NCBI GenBank assembly: GCA_013397075.1
Contig: VWZS01000189.1
Location: 43,123-107,122 of the forward strand
DNA: 64,000 bases
From: Rhabdornis inornatus
Taxonomy: Eukaryota > Chordata > Aves > Passeriformes > Rhabdornithidae
Reading direction: 5' to 3'
Of the stretch, positions 50,281 to 60,939 are shown piece by piece; positions within the stretch are counted from its first letter, which is position 1; every line of letters begins with the position of its first letter. The notes beneath the pieces are model-generated. The model searched no databases. It had not been told where the DNA came from and was given only the letters and a program-made list of their open reading frames with translations. Position numbers and translations under genes: made by a program.

Positions 50281-50874
50281 TATGCACCGACCCGCTGTGC
50301 AGCTGCGCAGGAGTCCACGGAGCAAGGCATCCTTCCTCCTTGCCATCACCACGAAGCGGTGCACGACCCCCAGCTGGTCCCCTGCACGTGCCCGCTCTTC
50401 TCCTGCCCGTGGGAAGGGCACCTGGAGGTGGTGGTGTCCCACCTGAGGCAGACCCACCGCATCAACATCCTTCAGGGCGCGGAGATCGTCTTCCTGGCCA
50501 CGGACATGCACCTGCCCGCTCCCACGGACTGGATCATCATGCACTCTTGCCTCGGCCACCAGTTTTTGCTGGTCCTCAGGAAGCAGGAGAAGTACGAGGG
50601 CCACCCGCAGTTCTTTGCCACGATGATGCTGATTGGCACGCCCAGCCAAGCCAACAACTTCACCTACCGGCTGGAGCTCAACAGGAACCAGAGGCGCCTC
50701 AAGTGGGAGGCGACCCCCAGGTCGGTACTGGAGTGCGTGGACTCTGTCATTTCGGACGGGGATTGCCTTGTGCTGAACACTTCCCTGGCTCAACTCTTTT
50801 CTGACAACGGGAGCCTAGCGATAGGAATTGCCATAACCACCAGCAAAGTTCACAGCTCCGAAGGTGAAATGTGA
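50281..50874 (+). CDS. SIAH3: SIAH3 coding exon 2 (residues 46-242)
   Basis: This exon encodes most of SIAH3 and completes a 242-residue protein. The acceptor TCTCTCTTCCCGTAG precedes codon 46 (Tyr) and the frame continues from exon 1 without a phase change. Residues 46-79 form a variable linker with only a short HHH run (67-69). C82, C87, H99 and H104 (CPLFSC...SHLRQTH) form the C2H2 SIAH-type zinc site. Residues about 106-232 form the SINA/TRAF-like substrate-binding domain, with hallmark stretches EIVFLATDMHLP, DWIIMHSCLGH, YRLELN, LKWEATPRS and DCLVLNTSLAQLFSDNG. The protein ends SSEGEM before TGA. SIAH-family members dimerise and bind partners through this domain; lacking a RING, SIAH3 may act as a modulator. 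It is somewhat shorter than human SIAH3 (269 aa as I recall), and the difference lies in the His-rich linker. The exon is GC-rich against AT-rich flanks, and its reading frame is intact. Confidence 0.96.
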   Translation, partial: YAPTRCAAAQESTEQGILPPCHHHEAVHDPQLVPCTCPLFSCPWEGHLEVVVSHLRQTHRINILQGAEIVFLATDMHLPAPTDWIIMHSCLGHQFLLVLRKQEKYEGHPQFFATMMLIGTPSQANNFTYRLELNRNQRRLKWEATPRSVLECVDSVISDGDCLVLNTSLAQLFSDNGSLAIGIAITTSKVHSSEGEM

Positions 50875-51680
50875 GGAGAAGGAAGAAGAGGAGGAGGAAC
50901 AACAGCAACAACAATGGTGCTCTAGCTGCCTTCTGAGAGCCAGAACTTGTGGACTTTTTTTTTGGGGGAGGGGGGGGTCTCAGGTCTTTTATGGTATTTA
51001 GTACTCGTCCACAGTGGGCATTATGTAAACATCCCGTGGTTACGGTCCCTGTGTCATGTATTTACTCTTTTGCTAATACAATTTTATGAGACATTTTAAA
51101 GAGGCTAATCAATTTATTGTCTCCCTCCAGCAGCACTGGAAACAACACTTGTTAATGAAAAGTGCACCCAGGGTGACTGGCAGAAACCTTTGGTCTGACC
51201 ATGCTATGCAAATACGTTTCCTTCATTGCCTGCCTGATGGAGCAGAGGCCCCCGTGCCTGATGAAAGGTCAAGTATTCCACTATGGGACAAGAACACCCA
51301 GGTTTCAATATTAGCAACAGTGATTTAACTCCTGTATTTTGGGCATAGCCAAGCCCTGTGGGAGCTGGCAGCTTCAGAGCTCCCTTCAGCTTCTGAGGAA
51401 ACAACTTTCTCACCCAAACAAAGCTTAGAAGAAAAAGTCACCCCCTCTGCTGAGCCGAGGGCTGGGAAGCCCCATCCTGCATTAAATCAGGAATGACAGC
51501 TTGTGGGTGGCCACTGTGAGCATGGCTAAATCTCACTCTTGTATCATAAACAGCAGGGTCTGGCCATAGGATGGATATAACCATACCCGGCCATTGGGGC
51601 ATTCATCTTATTAGCTGCTGTTTCCTTAAGCATTCAGAAAGAGATTTTCAGAAAATAAAGCAAAAGATGGGTCCTAATTT
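50875..51680 (+). other. SIAH3: SIAH3 3' untranslated region (end approximate)
   Basis: The region after the stop begins with a purine-rich GGA/GAA/AGA stretch followed by ACA/GCA triplets (50875-50913). A T9 and G-rich tract follows at about 50955-50977, then ordinary AT-rich sequence. The nearest canonical AATAAA is at 51654-51659. An ATTAAA lies at 51481-51486. Which site is used, and whether the UTR runs on to the signals at 52.75-52.86 kb, cannot be decided from the sequence. Confidence 0.5.
51654..51659 (+). terminator. SIAH3: Candidate SIAH3 polyadenylation signal
   Basis: This is the first canonical AATAAA hexamer downstream of the SIAH3 stop, 780 bases after it. Some T- and GT-containing sequence follows (GGGTCCTAATTTGGGTACTG), but there is no strong GT-rich element. 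It is a plausible 3' end. A cluster of further AATAAA motifs at 52750, 52844 and 52855 is the alternative. Confidence 0.4.
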
Positions 51681-51699
51681 GGGTACTGATCTTGCTACT

Positions 51700-54600
51700 G
51701 AATTCTGTGCCAGTTAGACCCTCAGCTTGTGCTGCTAAATATTGATTTACAACAATATAGATCGGACGCCTGTTTGCAAATTGGCTTTGAGATTTGATAT
51801 GCACTCCTCTGGAAAAAAAATGCAATGTTTTTTTCCCTTGCATACATTTTGTGGGGTGGTGGTGAAGGGTGACTGTCACTTTCTTCTCCTGAGGGTGTTT
51901 CAAAAACAGTGATGGTCACAAAAATACACAGGCTTCTCTAAGAGCTTCTCTCTGGGATGGTTCCTTGGGGGAGAGTTGGAGGCAGGTGCTGGCCATCTCC
52001 TGTCACTCATTCCCATCTGCAGCCAGGCCTGTTTCCTCCATAGCCAACAGCAGCAGTGAAATCCCACTGCTGTAGGTGACGTGTTGAGGGAGGGGGCTCA
52101 ACAGATAGTATGACACATGAGAAGCATGGGAAACTGTCTTTTCCTGTTTTCCCTTTTGCCTGTGTGTGGCTGTGGTCTGGCTGCTCCCAAATGAATTTTC
52201 AAGAAACATCTGGTGGGTTGGGTCAGTGAGTAGCTAGAGAGACTGAGGCTCATAGCTTGGAAAATCAAGGAAGGGGGAAATAAGCTAAGAGCAGTCCTTC
52301 AGTGTTTCAAAATGCATCTCACTCTAGCTTTGGGTAGGCAAAACCACTGATGCTGATCTCTCCCACCCATTGCTCTCCCGAGGATTGTTATAAATGATGC
52401 ATGAAGTAAAATGAATTGCAGTTTTCCTGAGATGGATGCCATGCAGGTAAATGTCTTTTGAGGCATAGATGTACCTCACCTCCCTACCTGGACTTTCATA
52501 GAAGGTCAGAGAAGGGTGAGGATCTCTTCAACAGGCTGCTCATGACCACACAAGCTGAGGTCTGAGGAAGTCTCGGACCCTGTAAGAAGGCACTGGAGCA
52601 TTGCTTCCCAGCTCTCATCTCTCAGTTTAGGGTGGCATACTGATTTGCAGTGCCTCACTGGAATAGACAGGCTTCAGAGTGGCTGGCTTTTTCCCTGCAA
52701 TGTTAAATATTCAGGAGCAGCAAATGCTGCCCTTTCCCTAAATGATGGCAATAAATAAATCATTGGTGTTTTTGTGGACTGAAACTGGCTTCTCCAGCTC
52801 CTCTAACAATTATTCTGCTGCTGACTTAAAACAAAGCAAAAGCAATAAAACCTCAATAAAATCAGTGCCTCTAGTTTAAACTTCCTGAGCTCTTTGTACA
52901 CTAGGATAGAGACCAAATGTAATGATGCTTTTATTGCCTGACTACAAGTTCTAGGAGGAAGCATATTACTTAGTTATTCATTTCTTCAGTCTATTTACTT
53001 CTTGTTAGTTGGTACCTTTTTTCCTTGAAATATCTACTGAAATGTAGGTATTTTGGGGCATGGTCCTTGCCAAAAGACCAGTGTATTTCTGGCAGGATGA
53101 GTGTCACAGTATCAGCTCTCTGGAATGGGTATCTCCATCTCTTGCCAGCACCCGAGTTCTGAAGGAGGCATAGTGGAAATGTGACCCCCCCAACATAACC
53201 TTCCACACACCCATGTGTTCTTCTCCCAGAGCTCTCTTGTGACCACACCAACAGTCCAGCTTTTCCATTTTGTTTTCAGTCTTCTCCCCTCAACTGATGA
53301 CTACCTTTCTCAGCCCATTCTCAAGCCCTCAGCTGTGGTTTCACCCTTTCACTTGCAGAGCCCATGATGCTTCTTGTCTTCTCACATGTGTACCTGTTGG
53401 ATGCCATTGCTTAAATCATTCTCACTGCTTTCTGAAGCCAACCAAGTAACCTCCTTCATCAGTTTTCTCCACATCTGCAAAGATGCAGCTCTGGCAAGGA
53501 TTTCAGAAATTTCAGATGCATTGGAGTATGGATGAAAATCTGCATATCAAGACTCCCAGTAAAGAAAAGGAACACATATTTTGGGGAGAAATGAGATATG
53601 GTTGCCTAAATCCAGCTTTCATAAGCATCTCAACATGAAGTGCAAATGTTTTAAGGTATATTTAAGGACTTTCTACCATAGAAGACATTCTAATTGTCAT
53701 AATTCAAAGCCTATGAGCAACCTTATACTGCCATAAAGCAAAGGTGAAACCAATATTCCACATGGTAGGACATAATTCCTAAAATACTGGGAAGTAGGAT
53801 CAACAATGAAATTCAGTTTGCAAGCACTCTTTCAGTGCTCATGCTATAACAATTTTTACAGCTCTGCTTATGGTTGAAAGGCAGCTGAAGCTTGGCTTCC
53901 TAAATTTGATCTGAAATCAGGGCTTCTATAACTTATTTTGTACTCTAATATTTTGCATCTTTATAATGTATTAAATCTGAATTCCTGCCTTCCTGTAAAG
54001 AACACAGCCTTACATCTCTTTGAAGTAAGGAAGTATCCTTCATGTGGTGCAGAAGAAAATGAAGTCTTTCAAAATTGCTATGCAGCTGTTGCAAAAATCT
54101 GTTTTCCTACCTACCTGAGAGTGATGTTCCCTCTTTATTTTGGTGGGGTTTCAGTTGTTCTTTGGTTTTTTACATAGACAAAATATTGGCTTTGGGTTTG
54201 TGGTTTTATTTTTAGGATTTTTATATATCTCTGTTCACAGATGAATTTTCTTGTGCTTAGTTTTGTAAATTGCAACAATAATTTCATCAGACTGAGACAG
54301 ATGGATTGCTACCAGACCCACTAGAAAACCTACTTTGGTTCTTCTGCTCTATCCATCAGACACCATGTGAATGTAAATGTCAGACCTGCAGTAAAACAGC
54401 ATTAGTGCTTTCAGCTCAATCCCATTATGAATTAAGCTCACATCATGTATCCATGACTCCTTATAAATCAGCTGCAGCATCCTGAGCCTCATCATCTTGA
54501 AGATGACAAAGGACCTTGCTGAGCCAGTGCTGGCTGTAGGCCCTGTTGAGATGTAGGGCAGTAGTCCTCATCTCACTGGACTTGATATCACACCCTCTGT

Positions 54601-57390
54601 TTCATACCATCCTTATGAATACAGGCCAGTAAACTTCTGAAAGAACAAGAGGTGGTAAATTCTGGACAAGTCAGGGTTATAGCAAAATGAGTCACAATAA
54701 ACTGCTGGATGCTACTGCATGGCTCTCTCTTTTGTGCATCCAAGGAACTAAATCCAATTGACAGTACTGTAGTATAGGTGATTTATCTGCTTTTCTAGCC
54801 CAACACACACCTGAAAAACACTTTGATTGGAGAAGAGTCTGTCAGAAAAGTCAGATGTGCCTCTTCTGCAATTGAATCAGAAACACTTTCTCACATGGAA
54901 GAGCTGCAGATTTTGAATTGCTCAGACACAAGCATAAGTTTTCTAATTTTTTTTTTTTATTCAATACACTCTGCCTGCTAACACCATCAGACCAAAGGGT
55001 GGAAAACAAAGATTGCCATGTGTCATCACCAGAACTCTTCACACACAAATATGATTCCTCTTCTGCAGAAATGAGCCTGCAGAAACAGAGAGGGTTTCAC
55101 AGCAGGGTAGCACAGGGCAGCACCTGCAGGCTCCAGAGGTGTGCACATAGAGCTGAGGACAGAGCTCATCCTCCAGACAGAAACTACTCAACAGGAACCC
55201 CTCAGAGTGCAGTCACAGCAGGGCTGCCAGGAAAGCAGTCAGACCTCCTAGGAGTAGCAAACAGTGTGAGTTAAGGCTCTGTGTAGAGACATTTCTCATC
55301 AGCACCTTCCACCTGGCTGTCTCTCCTCTCCTGGGAACCTTGTCTCTGGAGCAGTGCAGGTGATCAGATCTGCTGGGTCTGCATGTGAATGGTCCTGCAC
55401 AAGGATGCTGCATTGTGAGTGCAAACACTCAGCCCCAGTCCTGCCCAGCTCCTTTGGGTTTGGGGGGTGCCCAGCTACCTGAAGCTGCTAATGATTCTTC
55501 CAGGTCCTGACACCCGACAGTTTTGCTGTCTTTCACCTGCAAAACTCCCACCAGGACAGTAAAGTACTTGCTGAAAACCACACAAAAAATCTTTGGCAGA
55601 ACATCACATTAAACCTCTACCTCACACACCTGGCTAGGACTACAAGCACTCATTCTTTCTCTCTCCACACAGGGAACAGACTAATCCATAGCCTTACCTT
55701 CCTTTGGGCTCTGCCACTCCAGAAAATACATGCGAAAGATTAGGAGGCAGTGATCATCTTCAAGGGAAGAATGATTTTCATTGCAAAGATGGTTCTTCTC
55801 ACAGTACTTTCACAAAAGGATGCAAGGCTCCAAGAAAGAAACTAACAAACTGTAGTGGAAGGCAAATGGGAAACACCAATTGCAAAGCCTGCTATCCTTC
55901 AACCAGAATGAGCTTTATGTCTTCCAGGTAGGGAAAATCCTCCTGAGACATTGCCTATCTGAATACATCACTTAATCTTGTAGAAAGCTCCAGGACAGAG
56001 AGGTTCTTCCTGTTGGAAATTGCATCAAGTAACCTTATTGAAGATAAATGGCTTTGAACTTTCATAGCAACAGTGATGAAGTGCTTCAACATCCATGCAG
56101 TACAGACTGAAAAATCAGAGTTTTAGACAAAGAAATAAACTTATTCAAATGCAAATGTGAGATTTAGGACAGAATTTCCAGGTGATCTTAAAAGCACTTT
56201 TCTTATTGCTGAGACTGGATGTCTGCATAGCAAGAGATATTTCACTGCCAGCCAGGTCCTATTGGCTTGAGTTCAGGAAAAACACAGATATTCCTTGTTT
56301 CTCTGCTAAGTGAGACCACTTTAAAAAGTAAAGCAAACACTGTAATGTATGAAACAAGTCTGGAAAGAATTTTTGTTTTCAGATCAGGCTGCCTGGCGAG
56401 CAGAATGTGGGGAAAGCACTACATCTCCCACCTGTTCAAGGTGAATCCAGACTGGCAAGCACAGTCTATGCGGAAATTTTCTTCATGTTGCAATCTCTGC
56501 TTCAGCCACTGAAGGTAACAGCTGCCAAGCAGCTGGCTTGAAGACTTTGATGACTCTGAGACTGTTCTCTAAATATCTACTAATATTGACTTTTAGGCTG
56601 AGATGGTTTCAGGGCGTGAGACAGCAAGGCTCCACAGAGGCTCTGCAAGGCTCCTCAATATGAGTACATGGAAGGGATGCAGGCAAGCCTTACATTTCTC
56701 CATCTGCCTTTGACAGCAGGACCACTAGATACACCCACAGGGATCAGTCTGGGTCTTTCCTAACAAATCGTAGCGAATAGCTGGGTCACAAAACTGGATG
56801 CTGGCATTCTAGAGTGGTTCTGTTTAACAGCACCCGAAATCAATGAGTTCCTTCCTTAACTTTGAGAATTAAAACAGGATCTGATATATCAGAAACGTTA
56901 GGCCCATTCTAATCACCATCAGATATTTCCTATTTCAGCATACAGGCTCCTCTCTGGCATCTGACAATGACAGTAGACTACAAAACATGGCTGAGTGCTA
57001 CTGCAACTTCCACAGTACAGTTCTGACCCAGAGAGAGATCTCTGGGAACTACAGCAACACAAATGAATAATTGTATAATATACTAACAGAAAATAATAAC
57101 ACAGTGAGGGCTGATAACATCTTTAAAAGTAGCAGCTGATACTGAAAGGGTTCATTACTTAAAGTGAGCTTCAGGAGAAGCCTGTGGTTTTGCCTAATTG
57201 AGATGTGGAGGGAGATATCCAGAAGAGTGACAGTCTCAGGACTACCCTGATTACTCAAAGAAATGCTGAACAAAGAAAAAAAAATCAGCTACAAGAGTCC
57301 TGAGTGAAACAGAAATAAATTGCAGTTGCCTCTGGGCAGCAGTTTCTTGTGGCATACGTCCTTGGAAAAGGAATTCCAGTAGGCAGACAG
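51700..57390. other. Downstream intergenic DNA, nothing recognised
   Basis: No exon, RNA gene or clear mobile element is visible. A cluster of AATAAA hexamers at 52750, 52844 and 52855 (+ strand) could be distal polyadenylation signals for SIAH3. The open frames here are short and have no recognisable similarity. In human the gene on this side of SIAH3 is CBY2, convergent to it. Nothing here matches it. Confidence 0.55.
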
Positions 57391-60332
57391 GGTTGAACTT
57401 CAGCATGTCACAGCTACTGCACTGTCACTTCCAGAGTTTTTACTTAAGAAATACTTAATCAGGACTGCAAAAAAAAGGAGTATAAATATCCACTGGATGG
57501 TGTGACCAGTGTGAGAGCTGCCAAGGAGATTTATCCAGCTTCCTCTGGGTAAGCCTCCACACAGCTCCTCCACTGGATTGGCAGAAGACAGCCCCAGGTA
57601 TGAGGAGGACTGGCTGGATTCCTGGCAGACTGTAAATTGTTGTTGCAATTGTACAGTGACTGTGTGTGATAAACTCCCACACTGAAAACCAGTGAAGATT
57701 AAACCTAGGCCCTCCAGCAGTGTGTGTCTGCATGGGCTGATGCTGACAGCCAGGCTGTGGATTATGGGAAACTCATTGGCCTTACAGCCTGTATGCAGGA
57801 CTGGAATGTGTTGGAGGTTGTGTATACACTGAGAAGTCATGTTGAAAAAGTATTTCAGCACAAGATATGTCCTTAGTGTACTAAAGGTAAACATGTAATC
57901 ATACTGTCTGTTCTGGATCACACCTCACCCATGCCTCCTGATTGCTCTTCTCTCTGCTGGAAACCTGGATGAACCCGATCTGAATCACCAGCCACGGAGA
58001 CCTCCAGGCACTGAGGAGAACCACAGGGGTCTCACCCTGGAAGGCTCAAGGCTGTGCACAGAGAGAAACACCAAAGAGCACTGACTCAAATACAGAGAAA
58101 TCTTTGTATATGAGTCATAACATCATGTTCCCACATATCACAGGATTGATTTCTGCAAAACACACTCATCTTCACTCAAATTGCAACCTAAGTGAAAGCC
58201 CTGCCATGACTTGTGAAGTTTCCACATGCAGTGGTGGTTGCACTCCCCATTCAGCCTTGAAGGCTGGTGGGTGAGATGGGCTCTCAGTTCCTTGGTGACA
58301 TGACTTTCCTCTTTAGGCACAGCATAGCTCTGCTCCAGACTTAGTGATACTCCCCTAGGTGCAGACTTGCTGCAGAAACCCCCTCTGCACCATCTGGCCA
58401 CGAGAACAGAATGATCTTTCCCAGCCCTAGACCTGTAAAGGTGTTATAGTCACACTGCATTTGCTGTAAGGTCTGTGGTCTGACTACAGCACGAGCCAGC
58501 ACAAGCACCAGAAGCCATCCTGCCATAAAAGTCACCCTGCTTTGTCAGCTTAAGGCACTTGCCCAGCCATGGTGGGTCAGCTGCCCATCCTGGAGCTAAA
58601 GTAACCCTACACATTGCACTCCTCTACAAGGCTGATATACTGTATAACAAAACAAACCCCACTCTCCTCTCCTGTTTGCCTTGAGCAGACACAACAGCCA
58701 GTTCTAGAAATAGGTCTGAACTATCATAGTTAAGTTAGAAGCTAACATACTGGTGAAAATTGTCAGTGGGACAAACGGCAGCAAAATTTAATTCAGGTGC
58801 AAGGACTAGTGGACTTCAGCAGCAGCTCAAAACAAGAATGGGAAATGCTGATACTCATTATGGTAAATGGAGATTATGGTAATGTGTCCAAATGCAAAGG
58901 CAACAGGAAAAAGACACTCCTAGGTCAAGAGGTTTTTCTGGAGTAACCTTTAGTTTTGGTGTTAATGCCCTGGCAGAAGGCTGACACAGCTTGGCTTTTA
59001 GACCAGTCAGGTTGGGCAGCAGCCAAGAACAGCTTTTATTCATTACATGTAAACTGAGCAAATTGCTCAGGGAAGGGAGTCAATAAACATGGAGCCTCAT
59101 GGCACCGTTTTCCCAGAGTGACCTTTCAAAGTATAATTGCATGTTAAAAGACTCGATGGGAGTTGTCTCTGATAAGAGAAGCACTAATTGAACTGGACTG
59201 GGGACTTATTTGTACTCAAGTAGGAGTGTGTCAGAAAAGGGCTGTGTAGTTAGAGACTGCTTTTGGCTAGCTCCCATGTGAGGTTGTGTTCAGGAGAGCT
59301 TCAAAAATTTTTGGCCTCAGCCTCTCTGGTGAAAGGAAGAAATAACAGTGGTGATGCTGGGAAGCATCTTCATTATCACTAAAATCCCTATGGCTTACTT
59401 TTCTCTTCTCATCCAGTGGTGATAACCACATTCAGATCTCTTCATCTAGGAGAGATTTTGATTGTGTTCATGGAGATGCATGACCCTGAGCATGATCCTC
59501 AGTCCTTGGGACCACAGCCTTCAGGCTGCAGCTCCAGCTCAGTGTCATGGGGTAAGGGTCACCACTCACAAGAAGAGCTGGCTATCCTCCCATTACCCCA
59601 CCCCTACACTTCTTCCCTGTCAAGCAGCCTTGCCCCAGCCCAAACACCTCACAGAACTATCCTTATTCCTCCACAGGTAGCAATCTCATCCCCTTCCAAT
59701 GCTTAAAGGCTCTCTCTTTAATTCCTTTAAAATGAATATTTTCCAGCTGAAAAAGTGAACCCAAACCACCTTTGTATTATGTCAACATAATTGCACACGT
59801 ATTCATATCCCCAGAGGGTTAGGGGATCCTGGGTTTCTCTTCAGCCTTGTGTTAGATGCCACATGCCATAACACAGTGTCATTTCCCAGGACAGACATGT
59901 TGAACCCTAAGGCAAATTAGTGCAAGGCATCACAGATCACACGGCAGCCAGAAAACCAGCAAGAGACTGAGAGACATCCTTCCAGTTCCAGGGAGTTAGG
60001 AAGAGGCATCAAGGAGTTCACTGAGGAGGGCTTGGAGCTGGGCTGACAAGGTAAGCACCCCTGGAACTCAGCAGACGACTATGGAGGAGAGGGTTTCCTG
60101 GAAGATGACTACTGCATTATAAATGACTGTTCAGGCACTTAACCCAAAAACTTAGGTTATCCTCTGAGATGCTGAGGTGTGTCCATCTGTGAGCATCAAT
60201 GACAGAATTGCAAAAGCCCATTTCCTCTTTTAAAATTCAAGCAGTATCACTGTGCTACTATGTCAAGGAAATTAATTCTTTGAGAAATTGAAACTGTTCT
60301 TTTTTTGGATAGACAGTGCAAGGCTGATCCTT

Positions 60333-60932
60333 ACAGAACCATTGAATTTTTTAGGTTGGAAAAGACCTCTAAGATCATTGAGTCCTACCATTAACACAGC
60401 ATTGCCAAGGCCACTTCTAAACCATGTCCCTCAGTGCCACACCTCAAATCTTCTAAACACCTCTGGGGATGGAGGCTTAGCCACTTCCAATGGGCAGCCT
60501 ATTCCAATGCTTCACCACCCATTCCATGAAGAAATTCTTTCTGATGTCCAACCTGAACTTAGCCTGGCACAGCTTGAGGCTCTGTCCTCTGATCCTGTCG
60601 CTGGTTGCCTGGGAGAAGAGATCGACCCCACCTGGCCACAGCCTCCTTTCAGGCAGTTTTAGAAGTGATAAGGTCACCTCTGAGCCTCCTTTTCTCCAGG
60701 CTAAAAGCCCCCAGCTCCCTTGGTCACTCCTCATCAGACTTGTGGTCCAAACCTTTCCCAGATCCATTGCCCTCCTCTGGACACACTCCAGCACCTGAGA
60801 GTCCTTCTTATATTGAGGAGCCCAGAACTGAGCACAGGATTGGAGGTATGGCCTCACCAGTGCCAAGAGCATGGGGACAATCACTGCCCTGATCCTGCTG
60901 GCCACACTATTGCTGATACGGGCCAGGATACC
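60333..60932 (-). mobile_element. CR1 LINE 3' fragment, minus strand
   Basis: On the minus strand this encodes the C-terminal CR1 reverse-transcriptase region in one long frame: GILARISNSVASR, LVRPYLQSCAQFWAPQYKKD, LECVQRRAMDLGK, SQATSDRIRG, FRLDIRKNFF and VVKHWNRLP. All are hallmark CR1 phrases. The 3' terminus on the + strand side reads ACAGAACCATTGAATTTTTT then AGGTTGGAAAAGACC, the reverse complement of the usual GGTCTTTTCCAACCT ending. The frame stays open over about 150 codons, so this copy is younger than the one at 15.1 kb. It is 5'-truncated and cannot move by itself. Confidence 0.95.
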
Positions 60933-60939
60933 TTTAGTT

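Noticed and set aside
50199..50804. A 201-codon + strand frame and a 177-codon minus-strand frame (50260-50793) overlapping SIAH3 exon 2
   Set aside because: Both are shadows of the GC-rich SIAH3 coding frame. High GC at third positions suppresses stops in other frames, and only the SIAH3 frame matches a known family.
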